A stretch of DNA of 64,000 bases from Bryoerythrophyllum caledonicum. Lineage: Eukaryota > Streptophyta > Bryopsida > Pottiales > Pottiaceae. Location: assembly GCA_963971425.1 (NCBI GenBank), contig OZ020524.1, forward strand, positions 1,199,573 through 1,263,572, in the 5' to 3' direction. The notes below the pieces were generated by a model. It made no database searches, was not told the origin of the DNA, and was given only the letters and a program-made list of their open reading frames with translations. Of the stretch, positions 1-11,262 are shown in pieces (positions within the stretch are counted from its first letter, which is position 1; every line of letters begins with the position of its first letter). The position numbers were made by a program, and so were the translations under genes.

Positions 1-577
1 GCCAGGACAAGACTGGAACTTTCAAGTTAGTATCGTAATTCACGTGTGGAACCGCCAGCTGCAGCACCAGCTGGATTCCGCGACAGGCAACAGTCATAAA
101 ATGCTTGAATATGCCGCAAGGTCGATATGTTGACTTTTCCTCTGGATCTGGTTACCGATGCGGTGCAGTTGCTGGCCCACTGGGTCCCTGTTTTCTATAG
201 GTGCCGTGTCGGAACTTGATATTTTATGTGTGTTTATCTTGATGAAGGTTGTGCGAATGACCGCGGGGTCACAGACTCCAAGTGACTGCTACAGTACATG
301 TTTAGGCTGTTGAAAACGTGCGGACATAGTCGTCAGCAGAGGCGAAAGTCTAATTGTGTCTGAGCAACTGTTCTCTGCGAAGATTCTCTCGAAGTACGGC
401 CATACCAAGCTACATATATGCGAGCGGTGCATCCGAGGGTATCACTTTCGCAATCACTCACCACTCTTGCTAAACTTCATCTGAAGCTCTGACTTGCCAC
501 TTCAGTCCTAGATCGATTTCTGAGCAGCTTGTCCTGCGAACCAGTCTTGGGAATAGTATCTGTGCACATTACTCGAG
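1..577. promoter_or_regulatory. Upstream region of the patatin-like gene
   Basis: No coding sequence is recognisable here. The stretch lies directly before the patatin start codon at 578 and presumably holds its promoter and 5' UTR. A TATA-like string (acatatatg) occurs near 412-420, about 160 bases before the ATG. This is position-based inference only; no transcription start can be proven from the sequence. Confidence 0.4.
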
Positions 578-1819
578 ATGGGGTCGCTGGTGCAGGACCC
601 GACGCTGCCGTCCGGGAACGCCGGGAAGCGGATCACTATTCTGAGCATCGACGGCGGCGGCGTGCGGGGCGTGATCCCGTCCACCATTCTTGAGTATCTG
701 GAGGCGGTGCTACAGGAGCTGGACGGTCCAGGGCCGGTGGCGCTGGCGGAGTACTTCGACGTGATCGCGGGCACCAGCACTGGCGGACTCCTCGCGGCCA
801 TGCTCACCGCGCCCGACGCCAAGGGGCGGCCGAAGTTCTCGGCGAAGCAGGTCAAGGAGACGTACGTGCGCGAGGCCACCAACATTTTCCCACCCCTGAA
901 TATGAACCCCTATAACGTACGCGGCCTGTTGCGCATGTGTAACGGCCCGCGCTACAGCAACGACGGGCTGGTCGGCGTCGTGGAGCGCCTCGTGGGGGGT
1001 ACGATGCTGAAAGAGACCGTGACGGACGTGGTGATCCCCTGCTTCGACGTCACGCGCCAGCAGCCAGTGTTCTTCAGCACTGCGCGCGCGCGGCGCGACC
1101 CGCTGGAGAACCCCACCCTTTCCCAGGTCTGTCAGGGCACGTCCGCCGCGCCAACGTTCCTGCCCGCGGTGTGCTTTGAAACCACGGACGGTAAACGAGT
1201 TCGCAAGTTCAACCTGGTGGACGGCGGCGTAGTGTGCAATAACCCCACGAACGTAGCCATCAACCAGACCATCAGGGAGCATACTATGCAGTCGCGCAAG
1301 ATGGAGGAGGATCCATCGTGGTCCAGTAATATCAATCATCGCGACCTGCTGGTGCTGTCGCTGGGAACGGGCGAGAAGGCCGTGAGCTACGAAGGGAAGG
1401 AGGTGGCCAAGTGGGGCGTGCGCGAGTGGATCAGCGGCGGCGAAGGGATTGGCGGCGGCTTCTCGACTCCCCTGATCGAGATCTTCTCCAACGGGAGCGC
1501 GGATATGGTGGACTACAACCTGGGCATCCTCTTCGACAGCCAGTCCTCGTCGCCCAACTACCTGCGTATCGAGACGGATCTCGAGAAGGACTTCGACAGC
1601 GCCATGGACAACTCCTGTCCCACCAACATGGTGAAGCTGATGAACAAGGCGAAAATCGTGCTCACGAAGCCGGTGAAGAAGCTCAACATGGACAACGGGA
1701 ATCTGGAGGAGCTGGGAGATGGGATGACCAACCGACAGGCGCTCCAGAGATTCGCGAAGTGGCTGTCGGTTGAGAAGAGTTCTAGGAAAGTGAGCACTAG
1801 TATTGCATCGTTGCGTTGA
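578..1819 (+). CDS. Patatin-like phospholipase (acyl hydrolase), single exon
   Basis: A complete 413-residue patatin-family protein, predicted to hydrolyse acyl groups from membrane glycerolipids with a Ser-Asp dyad. The oxyanion-hole loop DGGGVRG is near residue 26. The nucleophile elbow GTSTGG is near residue 65, and the catalytic Asp lies in DGGVVCNNP near residue 215. Conserved patatin stretches such as TSAAPTFLPAV and NYLRIETDL are present, and the length suits plant patatin-like proteins. There is no signal peptide, so a cytosolic or membrane-associated place is likely. The start ATG fits because it precedes the conserved ITILSIDGGG by about 20 residues. The frame is uninterrupted, unlike the related minus-strand copy at 2573-5269, with which it is convergent. 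I infer that this is a functional gene. Confidence 0.93.
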   Translation: MGSLVQDPTLPSGNAGKRITILSIDGGGVRGVIPSTILEYLEAVLQELDGPGPVALAEYFDVIAGTSTGGLLAAMLTAPDAKGRPKFSAKQVKETYVREATNIFPPLNMNPYNVRGLLRMCNGPRYSNDGLVGVVERLVGGTMLKETVTDVVIPCFDVTRQQPVFFSTARARRDPLENPTLSQVCQGTSAAPTFLPAVCFETTDGKRVRKFNLVDGGVVCNNPTNVAINQTIREHTMQSRKMEEDPSWSSNINHRDLLVLSLGTGEKAVSYEGKEVAKWGVREWISGGEGIGGGFSTPLIEIFSNGSADMVDYNLGILFDSQSSSPNYLRIETDLEKDFDSAMDNSCPTNMVKLMNKAKIVLTKPVKKLNMDNGNLEELGDGMTNRQALQRFAKWLSVEKSSRKVSTSIASLR

Positions 1820-2572
1820 TAGAATAGTTAGTTAGTTAATTAGTTACTCTGATCTGTAGTAAGTCAGATGATAATTAGTTAGCTGGATGTTGGATGACAT
1901 TCATCCTCGAACTATGTTTTTCCCAGATGTACTTAGTGTCTGACGGTGACATTGCTGTTTTCCCGCTGTTGTTTGCTTTCACCTTAGTGTCATAATGAGC
2001 ATCCGCTCTTGGCCATAGCTTGTGTACGAGTCTGGTGTCGTAAGTGTGTGTGTGTTAACAATAAGCACGGTAGATGAATCAGCTGATGAGCCATCTCAGG
2101 GCTCTACATCTTCGGATTCAGAATTCGCATCATCCTGAAGCAACCGCAACCAGTCATCGAGACTCTACGTTATAGTCTAGTTTGTGCATTCGTAAGTACA
2201 TTCTTTAAAATTGAAATACAACATTCATTGTGATGGTCCAACTCCTGTTCTACAGTGCGAAAGTCTGCTCAGTGTTCAATGAATTGAATGGAGATTTCAC
2301 TCCAAGAAATCCCGGTACTATTGCTGTTCTGATGAAATCTGGGTTGAGGTCGTTCGATTTACTTGAATTAATTGCCTGGTCAGAGCAGAACTGGTCATGT
2401 ACCTCATGACCGGACGAAGATTAAGTGCCATAATCAGGCTCTGAAGCAGCACCACTGGTGCTAGTTTCAGATTCAAGAACTTCTTAACATTTCGAGCTAT
2501 AAATGATGAGTAGATATAGAAGAGTGGAATACGATATTTTACAATTGAATTAGGTCCACTGCAGCTTATTTT
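1820..2572. other. Intergenic region between two convergent patatin genes
   Basis: About 750 bases separate the stop codon of the intact patatin from the stop codon of the minus-strand patatin pseudogene. It must hold both 3' UTRs. I see no ORF with family resemblance and no clear repeat in it. Confidence 0.5.
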
Positions 2573-5269
2573 CTAGGAAAAGATATTGAAATAATCACTG
2601 GAGTATCTGCCACTGGCAGCCTGGGAGCTGCTGTACGACGGATACACGGTCTGATTGTTCGTGTTGTCGTAGAACGTCGTGTATGAAGAATGGCTGTTGT
2701 CCGAGAAACTTGAAGACCCAGAGTACGAAGAATTTGAATATGAGAAATTCTCCGAGCTAGGGTAGGAGTAGCTGGAGGCTTGCTGATTGCTGTACTGCGT
2801 CGTCTCGAAGGGGCTGTCGAAGTACTCCTGCGATGAGTAGTATGGGAAAGTAACGTACGCACGCTCCTGGTGCTCCGTCACCTGGCTCTCCACAACTTTC
2901 TCTACATGAGCTGCAGTTTTTGGTTCCGCAACAGGGTCCACCTCCTTCGGCGCCGCAGGTGGCTTCTCCGATTTCGACTCAGTAGCTGCCGGAGCTGCTG
3001 CTGCTTCTGGTTCTTTCGCGGGCTGCGTTTTATCAGGGACTGATTTTGACGCAATCCGTTCCTTGCGTTCTTTTGACAGAAAATATGCAAACCTGCCAGT
3101 CACGAGCCATCATGTCAGTTCGAAGTACTAGAACGGGATGTGAAGTAGAAGAGTCTTATCAGTTTCAGAAAACCTACCTTTGCAGAGCTTGTCGATTGGT
3201 ATTGGTAGATACAGCATAGATATACATTGACAGCTCTTTCACTCGTAGATATAGCATATTGTTGAGCACACGTAGATATTGGCACGAATTAGTATAGATG
3301 TTGATCTAGCTTTTGTGTAGATATAGCATCTGAAGATTTAGCGTAGGTGTACACTTGTATCCATCTGAGGATGTAGGGTACGTGTACAGCACTTATGTCG
3401 TCTCTCTCATGAGAGCGGTACTTAGGTGCTGTCGTGCACTTGCTGTGGCACTTTGTCTTTGTGTACATGGTTAGTGAATTAAAAAGAGACGTGTCCAGAG
3501 CATCAATGGCCTGGCGTCTGTAATTCGTTGTATATCATGAGCAATGCGAGTGTGTGTGCGAAGGGAGTCTGGTACTTTTACTCAGGTCAATAATTGGTCT
3601 CGCCGTTGCCGACGAACTGAAGCTCCCCTGTATCGATGTCTTGGGTGGAAACTTCGTCATCCAGAATCTTCATTGCTGTCTGCACAAGCCTCTCCATATT
3701 CGCTGGCGACGAATCGTCCAGTGACACCTCGTTCCCTTTCAGATCATCCGTCTGCAGCCAAAGCTACCAAATCAACTCACTATGTATGCGACACATTCTC
3801 GTTTCATCGCATACAAGCCTCCAAAACATGTTAAGTACTGAAGCCTCCACACAATCACGAAGCAAAATAATAATGTTCAGGCTCTGGTACCGTGATCCGT
3901 AGGTAGTTTTTGGACGAGTCCTGGGAACTGAAGATGAGGTTGAGGTTGTAGTCGACCATGTCCGAGTTAGCATTAAACGCCATGTCAATCAGTGGAGTCT
4001 CGCCTTCGTGCACCAGCCACTTGATGGCTCCCCAACTCGCAACTTCTTCTGTGTCGAAGCTTTGCACTTGGTTCCCTGTGCCCAGCGATAAGACGAGAAG
4101 ATCGTCGTAGCCCTGTCGTCACAGATCATAACACTCAATGATCAATCTGAACATTACCATATCCAGACAATGACGCCTCCATTGCAGTATGAGCAATTTC
4201 ATGTCGGAGTGGTTTCATCATCAACGAGAAACAGTTGATGATGAACACTTACATTGAAATCAACTCGTTCGGAGCACGGGCCACCAGTTCTGACCTCCTT
4301 GACAGCCTGAGTGATCGCGACGTATGTCTAACCTCGCATTAAAATAGCGATGCGTTAGCTACAAGAGGATACAACTAGCGTGACTTCAAGCTGCTGGAAC
4401 ATCAAATCAACCACTACTATGACGTACAATAGATCATGCACTGGAAAGTGAGAGGCCTGCATACCGGGTTGATGGCGACGATGCCACCATCGATCATGTT
4501 GAACTCCCTCGACTTCTGAGAGTCCAACTTATTAACGACAGTGAATCTGACGGGTGGGAAGTAAGTGGGCGCTGCCGAAGTGGACCGGCAAACGTACCGC
4601 AAGGGTGCATTCTCGAGCAGATCTTGTTTGGCCTGAAAAAATGCCAATCGACGACCTCATCAGAAAGCAGATCAACGTGCTAGATGCTGCATCAGTCTAG
4701 ATTGTCTTATGACAGAACCAGGTCATGAGCAAACTTTCTCTCGCAGTTCTGAAATCATATGTCTAATTTCTCTCAGTAAGTTCCTAATCCACAAAGTAGC
4801 GAAGAACTTATGCCCCTTTCAGAAGTTAAAACAGTCTGCAGTTGAAGTCTCAAGGCTTGTTTGATTTGAGCTCGTAAAGTAACAGAATTTAAGAAAAGTT
4901 CGCAGTAGTACCCTGAATGAAGAGAAGAAAACGGGTAGCTGGTATTTGATGTCAAACGAGGGGATGATCACGTGAGTGAGCATGCTGTCCATAAACTTGT
5001 CGTCTTGGAAATACTGCTTCAACGGGTCCTCCAGTCCTTGAGGCTTGTATTTCGGTCCCATGAGAGCTTTGATGTTCTTGCGGATGGCTCCAAACGGGCC
5101 CCGGCAAATGTCATCATATCGTTGATAACAATTCGTCTAGTAGGCAATTGCTAATGAAAACACGCAAGACTTGAGGGAGTTCCAACCTTGTTTGGGGGAA
5201 TATTGTGTTTGCGTGTTTCCTGTAGAATTCTGTGATTTCAGGGGCCCTGGTGAGCATGGGCCGCGTTGG
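2573..5269 (-). pseudogene. Patatin-like phospholipase, 5'-truncated multi-exon pseudogene
   Basis: Minus-strand exons with usable GT-AG borders lie at about 5187-5269, 4912-5136, 4465-4632, 4253-4327, 3891-4112, 3582-3751 and 2573-3092. Translated, they follow the patatin fold in order: ITEFYRKHANTIFP, RGPFGAIRKNIKAL, IIPSFDIKYQLPVFFSS, STSAAPTYFPPV, the catalytic Asp motif DGGIVAINP, VLSLGTGNQV, then NYLRIT. The N-terminal glycine loop and nucleophile elbow (GxSxG) are absent. The frame hits a stop at 5270-5272 and no earlier exon is visible before the MITE at 5397. An in-frame TGA at 3587-3589 lies just before the last intron. The last exon starts with FAYFLSKERKERI, as in other patatins, but continues into about 150 residues rich in Pro/Ala/Glu and then Tyr/Ser. 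It is probably dead, although a short transcript cannot be excluded. Confidence 0.82.
3190..3375. repeat. Degenerate repeats of an AGATATAGCAT-like unit in an intron
   Basis: The last intron of the minus-strand patatin pseudogene contains several loosely spaced copies of a tagatatagcat / tagatattg / tagatgttg motif. The copies are imperfect and the spacing is irregular, so this is a weak simple repeat with no known role. Confidence 0.35.
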
Positions 5270-5392
5270 TTATCAATGTCATGCTACTATTATAATACTT
5301 ATAATTTGTAGATACATCATTGTTCACCTCTGGGAGTGCTATTCAACTCTACATTAGCTTGCCCGATTGCCCAAAAGTCCAACTTTTGATGT

Positions 5393-6333
5393 TTAACCCC
5401 TAAAAGCCGAAGTGTACTACCCACGGGGTACGTTTTGGATTTTGGGCAAGTACCTAAAATTCGAAAAACAATAATTGTCTTTTGAAATTTTTAGACTAGA
5501 TTTTCCCTTGTAAGAGCTTGGTGGAGATATTTTTATTGTTTTTTTTGGATTCACGATTCAAAAGTTAGGACCATTTAAAGGTCAAAACGGGGAGTCCGGG
5601 CAGTTCGGGCAATTTGCTAAAAGTTTCTACTGACATTGAGATTTTCTTTACATATAAAGAATAATATCTTCTTTTAAGATTCCAAAAAAAATTCTTGTCT
5701 TTAGTATAAAAAGAACATTTTCACGCAGGTCAAACATTTTCACACATTTCGGGCAAGGGGGGAAAATAAACATTATTATCTACATAAAACCTAGAGATCT
5801 TCAAATTTTCCACTTTTTTTTTTTTGACCACAATCTATACTAAAAACCTTCTTACCGACTGTTTGGATTATCATTCTATAGCATATTGAGTTCACAAGAA
5901 AATAAAACGTGAAATAGAAAATTCTCAAAAGTTTTCAACCTCTTCTTGCACAATTGTCTTGAATACGCTACACTCCTTTTCTATGCCTAAAAATTGGTGT
6001 GTAGGCAACTAACATCATGCGAAACACAATTGTAAAAAATTTGGACCTTATGCAATGCAAAAATTAGATGCCAAGTGAAGTCAAAGTCTGCTGATCCACT
6101 CAATATATGGAAGAAAATGAACCATTTTTAAAATTTCAAACACTATAATCTTTCAATCTGTGCGGTGGATTGCAGCCTAATTCATATGGTGACTTTATAT
6201 AGATGTCTTGTTTTAGATCCTAAGGTTAAATGTCCAAAATTTTACTTCAAAACTAGATGTTCTTGCCACTTTTTGGCAATGGCAAGTTTGGAGTGTTTTT
6301 TGAGGAAATATGGCTTGGGCTATTAGGGGTTAA
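5393..6333. mobile_element. piggyBac-like MITE, copy 1, with TTAA flanks
   Basis: TTAA (5393-5396) is followed by CCCCTAA at the left end, and TTAGGGG is followed by TTAA (6330-6333) at the right end. This gives inverted ends directly bordered by a TTAA duplication, the hallmark of piggyBac-superfamily insertions. The 933-bp interior has no transposase ORF, only short AT-rich reading frames. The sequence is clearly homologous along its length to the element at 60334-61285; for example, both contain taaaacctagagatcttca and a stretch on mean of TTTCACAC followed by TCGGGCAAG. It is therefore a non-autonomous family. No autonomous partner is visible in the window. Confidence 0.8.
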
Positions 6334-8350
6334 AGTGCTATAATTTTTTTCCTTAAAATCTATAAATTTTAAAATTTTAAAAATATAAAAATAAAAATAA
6401 AAATAAAAATAAAAATATATGTATATATAATTATTTTTTTCATGTGAAGCTCTGAATCTTTCTATTTTAAATTTAAAAATTAGAACTAAATAATCAAAAT
6501 TAGATTTTTGAAAACTTGGACAAATCTCATTTGTCTTCTTCAGAGACACTCAGTCTTTAGAGATTAAAATACAACAAATAAAACCAAGTTGATACCTATA
6601 TATGATTAAAAAGAAGTAAATGTTTTAGGGGGTTGTATATTTGCAATGGGCATATTTGACAACCAACTAAGGTATAATATGAGTGCATCTAGTACAAAGA
6701 CAATTTTGATACCTTTGAAGAGTGTGTTTATTGACATTTACTATGACTAAAAAAAATTGATGGTTAAGAAGTAGGTGGGCGCTTTTAACAATATGTACTT
6801 TGGCTCATGAACATGGCTAATGAGGGTTGGTATTTAAGTGTATTTGATAAGATGGTTGATGCGTTTTCCAAGGCAGTACACTAGAACCTCTAACATCACT
6901 TGTTTGATATCTGGCTCCACTTTGATTGGGTCCACTTTAACTTTTTAGACTGATTGAGAAAGGACCGCTACACACAAAATGCATGTGCGCATTTGAGATC
7001 CATATCTGAGATCCACATCTAAGGTCCTGATATGAAGTCCAAGAGCTAATTTGGAACATCTTCTATGGAAAGATGCTAAGGACTGCAACTCTCTAATCTA
7101 TAAATGAGTCAAGCCTCCACCAACCCCAACACAAAAATGTAGAGTTGTATTCATCTTGTAAAGTTGTATATTTTATGTAGACTAGTTTGTGTGGGTGTGG
7201 AGTTGATGAAGGAGGTGGAAGTTAGTCTTGAAGCAAAGTTCCAAGGTGGCTAAGGTAAGTACCTATCAACTCAAGGCTATGGTGCAAATTTGTATGTCCA
7301 TTTTGGTGTTTGTAGTGTCCATCATCATTGGTCTCAGTAGAATTGTTGCAATCTTGTATAAGAATTGATCAAGTCTGAGATGTGTACGAGAAGATGACCG
7401 AGGCTTGTTGGACAACAAAATAACGTGTTTAAATGTAGGTGCAGAGTCAGTGATTGGTTATAGCATTACAAGATGCAAAGGATGTGCAACTAAAGAGTTC
7501 TGCGGCGTATCTATGTTACAGGTGATATGGTCAACTTTGGACACAATCACATGCCAAGCTTTGTGTCATAGTGAGCCTGGCCTTATTGAGCTTGACTCAC
7601 TTACAACCAAAGCTTTGTGCAAGTGCGGACTGGAGTGAGTCTGATGACATTTTGCTACCAAAAACCAAGGACATAGTTAGAGACAAGTTGGTGTCGATTT
7701 GAATTTCCTTTTGCATGAAGATATCAACATGGTCGTTGACTTTTGTCTCTTAAGAAGAACCCAGAATGAGAGATGGAGTGAATCATCCAATGAAGATTTA
7801 GAAATTGGACCCCAAACTTATTGCAAGAGGAAACTTCAATTGCCACCAACTTGTCTCTATGGCCATCCCTAGACTTGAGGTAAGGCTTGAGTTTTACATT
7901 CATTTCTGAATTCCTTATTGTGAGCTTGTGAGAATTCATTTGCACATGCTTAGTTTGCACTCTTCAATGAAAAATTCACTTACCAAGTTAGGTCAAACAA
8001 GTTTAACTACACTAAATATTGCATTTAGTGTATGTCACACTAATTGGTTTATAAATGCTTTAATTTTTTACTGTTGGTGAATATTTTTACCATCTACAAA
8101 AATAGATGTCATATAGATGTACATTATAATAGTATTATAGTGCTAATATATATCAATATATATTTCAAACTGACATTGAAAATAGATAGTAACTTGTAAA
8201 TCATTGGTGTACACCCTAAACCTAAATCCTAAACCCTAAACCCTGAAAATATCTTCTCCTTAGTAAGACTCATACAGTCCACAAAATGTAGACACGTTCG
8301 GTGACTTGTTCCCTACGCTCCTTTTCGTTCCCAGAACCCACAAAAGGCTA
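6334..8350. other. AT-rich DNA without recognisable genes
   Basis: I see no reading frame with family resemblance. Short ORFs such as the 77-codon one at 7405-7638 match nothing I know. The only notable structure is the telomere-like stretch near 8213-8244. Confidence 0.5.
8213..8244. repeat. Interstitial telomere-like repeat (CCCTAAA)
   Basis: About four units of CCCTAAA, some degenerate (CCTAAAT), stand in a row. This is the plant (Arabidopsis-type) telomere repeat on its C-rich strand. Such short tracts are common in plant promoters and at repair scars. Confidence 0.6.
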
Positions 8351-8910
8351 TACAGTCAGACCTCGATAAGTGTTACCTTAAAAAGTTTTACCTCAATAAG
8401 TGTTAAAACTCTATATGTGTTATGAAGATTTCCGCTCCCCTAAAATTAAGACTAGGAAGTGTTATGTGTTAAGTGTTACGCAATGCTGCGCTCCCGACTT
8501 TGTTAATTTTACCTCGGTAAGTGATAAGTTTCCAAAAAAGGCTTTTTGTAAGAGCCATCGTTTAAGGGGAGATAATTTTGAGGTAAAGTAGTAGTTTTTA
8601 GTTGCAAAGTGACTCTAGATGTCCATTCTAGAAACAACCTAATAGGTAGATGTATTTTTAAGTTCATAAACTAGTAGATCATATATTTTTAAGCTCATAA
8701 AGTATAAAATAAGTGTACTTTAAAGTTTATAAACTTAAAAATAAAAGACAACTAGGCAAGGCGGCCAAGATGATAAGAAGGGACTGAAGCCTATAGAATT
8801 ATTATTTGTATTGTGAACTCATTCATAGAATATATGTTGTTAGAGTTTTCATTTGTATTGCAAATTCATCGATAGAAGATATATTGTTAAAGTAAATTTC
8901 CTACAATTTG

Positions 8911-9351
8911 CAGTGGCAAAAGGGTCATGAGTTCAAGTTGGAGCAAAAACAAGAGATTATTCAGTACCGTGAGACTGTCTTAGCTAGTGGTGGAAAGATT
9001 ACTAATAGAACATTAACTGCGTGGGCCAATGCACACTTTCAAGTAAACGTGTATGAGATGAATATTGGAAAAATAGTAAAGCAAAAAGAACACTTTAGTG
9101 GACTTGATGTTGGGCACCTCAGTGATTCCAAGCGCTTACGGAAGTCTCAATGCCTAGAAGTGGAGGAAGCCACTTTTACTTGGTTTACGACAATGCAGGA
9201 AAATAATGTAGTTTTATCTGATGACCTTGTTGTGGCTGCTCCAAAGAGATTTTACGCATTACTTCCTAGAGGTGCTAACGAGAAGTAGCTTCAATTTTTT
9301 CATGGATGGGTGCAAAATTTCAAGAAGAGATATAATATCAAGGGCTATACT
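8911..9351 (+). pseudogene. pogo-like transposase, N-terminal part (DNA-binding domain)
   Basis: This encodes the N-terminal DNA-binding region of a pogo/Tigger transposase, about 145 residues, preceded by a good splice acceptor (tttgcag at about 8907-8913). The helix-turn-helix covers roughly the first 60 residues (KGHEF...LTAWANAHFQVN), followed by a second segment, VEEATFTWFTTMQENNVVLSDDL. Copy B, on the minus strand at 36428, starts MAKGHEF; here the ATG is replaced by GTG. One in-frame TAG (9286-9288) breaks the frame. The catalytic half is found 41 kb downstream at 50553-51720. The gene is inactive as it stands. Confidence 0.8.
9338..9351. repeat. Left copy of the outer LINE target-site duplication
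   Basis: TCAAGGGCTATACT here recurs at 50539-50552, directly after the (TTC)n tail of the outer LINE. The first two bases could belong to the tail, so the duplication is 12-14 bp. Removing one copy and everything between restores the pogo transposase frame (YNIKGYT followed by CHGEDALT). Confidence 0.85.
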
Positions 9352-9514
9352 AGGGTTTTGTGGGGAGAATGAAGCCTGAGTAGTGCTCCGCATTTCCTTG
9401 TGAGGGGAGAAGAAGGGGACTTAGTTGCAAAACCCTAGAACACGCACAGTAGGAGGTGGTTGGCCCTGCTGTGGAGCCTTCGTGCATCTAAGTTGTTTGC
9501 AAGGAAGTTTGGTG

Positions 9515-11262
9515 TGGAACGCTGTCCTGATGGAAATTCTTCCATCATGTAGATATTAATATCAGTGTGGATATGTTTTGATTACAGCTAGCGGTTAGAT
9601 GACGTAAAAAGGTTTGGTCGTGGTGAGAACCACCGTTTGAAGATTTGGGCAAGTGTTAGCATGTAGGTGCTGCACTGTTCTTGTCACTGCTCAGGGGGGT
9701 AGGTAGCGGGTTGATTGGTATTTTTCCTGCCTCACTAGCGAGCCAAGCCGTGGGCCGCCCAACCACTTGACGGACTCGATCGGGTTCGAGCCCGGACCGG
9801 CGGCGACCACTGACCACGACATTTCCAGCCAACCAAGTCCACGACTTGGCGATCAGGTTGTGCGAATCAACACCTTTATACGTCCGTACCATCAGCTATC
9901 TTACGATAAGTTTTTTTTATTTAGTTTTTTTTTTTAATTTCACTTATCCTGTTGGTTGGAAGGTCTAAGTTTTTAGTCTTCCAATAAATAAATGACTAGA
10001 GAATTTTTGTGGTTGAAAGTGAAAAGGATAAGAAAGTAATGAAGTACCTTGTGGGGTACTTTGGATAGGATGATATGGGCTGGAGTGCCCACGTCCAGTT
10101 GAGGGGAAATGGTTGGAAAAAGAGATTCCTTAGGGAGTGTGTGTGTGTGTGTGTGCGGGTGAGAGAGAGAGAGAGAGGGTTTTTTGGAGCAGAACTTTGA
10201 CTGTATGTAGCTCAGCGAATTTTGTTCGCATGGAATTGAAAATTTGAGGGTTTGTTCTTTGTCTTCAAAGATTTCTATACTCGTTTTAAAAATTGAATTC
10301 GGAGTTATGTAGCAAAAGTTATGAAGGTTTGTTTTTCTGTGAAAACCCGAGGCCATCCATTCAGAGGTAGAGGTTTGACAAGTGATAACTTTTGCTGTAG
10401 TTCTTAGTTTTCTTTGAGATTTGGAGGGTGTATGCTTCTTTATCTTAACTTTCTAGAAAGATATCACAATTGAAATTCGGAGTTTTGGACAAGAAGTTAT
10501 GGAGATCTGGATGAATATGTAGGGGCAGAACTTTGAACTCGTATAACTTTTGGACAGCAGTTTAGATTGACTTGAAATTTGGAGGAGTGTTAGTTGTCTG
10601 AATTAGCTTTCTAGAGAGCTATTACACTTAATATTTGAAGTTTTGAGTCATCTGTGTCACTTGTTTGAAGGTTACAGCCTTGGTAAAACTTTTCCATTGT
10701 GTTTTTGAATACTTCTTTTGAGTTTCTTAGTGTTTTTGAACACATGAAGACTTTGGAGTTGAAGGATGGAAGAATTGAAGACTTGAGGCTTGAAGAGAAG
10801 AGAAGATGGAGACAAGTGTGTTGTGGCTTGTGGTCCGATTTCTTTTTTAGTGATTCCAAGCCAGCTTTGGAGGCTAGTTGTATTTGTTCTTGTAAACTCT
10901 GTTGCGGCAAAGTGGGATTAATTGCCCACACGGTCGTGTTTATGTCGTTCCCACCGGTGAGGCACGTTTGCTGGTCACCGTGGATTTGAATTTTAAGAGC
11001 CAATCTTTCGGACGGTTTCAGCTTGTGGTCTGGCCGTCCCGTTTTACCCGTCCGAGGCCGTGGTTTCTTATCACCCACCTTTACCCTTAACCCTTTAGAG
11101 CCACCACAGGATAGGCCAACGGGGAGGAGTTTGAAGACTAAAGACTGAAGACTGAAGACCACAAGATTTGACAGAACTCTGTAGCAGACTATACGAAGTC
11201 GCAGCCAGATACCTCGCGTATTCTCAAAGCGCACTCCTCTCTACACGACAACGCAGGGCATG
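9515..11262 (+). repeat. Repeat R, copy 1 (inverted partner at 23705-25475)
   Basis: About 1.75 kb in the 5' region of the outer LINE is homologous, in opposite orientation, to 23705-25475 inside the 22-kb element. Shared landmarks: CTGATGGAAATTCTTCC at one end, a GGGTTCGARCCC box, a (GT)n/(AG)n tract, the phrase GGCCAACGGGGAGGAGTTTG, and AAGACTGAAGACTGAAGAC near the other end. In the 22-kb element this repeat holds the last codons and 3' flank of the gene at 25403-30080, and copy 1 lies in the sense direction of that gene. No convincing own coding sequence is seen. Confidence 0.8.

Larger units (their letters stand above)
8351..9351 (+). mobile_element. pogo/Tigger-like DNA transposon, copy A, 5' half
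   Basis: The left terminal repeat starts TACAGTCAGACCTCGATAAG. The 3' half at 50553-51933 ends with the inverse of TACACTCAGACCTCGATAAG, a single mismatch in 20 bases, and both ends abut TA, the usual target of this superfamily. The coding part (from about 8911) gives a CENP-B/pogo-type N-terminal helix-turn-helix (KGHEFKLEQKQEIIQYRE...). The frame has a TAG at 9286-9288, where copy B at 35-37 kb has GAG, and then continues to the break at 9351 (NFKKRYNIKGYT). It resumes at 50553 with CHGEDALT. About 41 kb of later insertions split this element. Confidence 0.85.

Noticed and set aside
710..1339. 209-codon minus-strand ORF opposite the patatin
   Set aside because: Shadow of the GC-rich patatin coding sequence; no motif, and the plus-strand frame has the full family signature.
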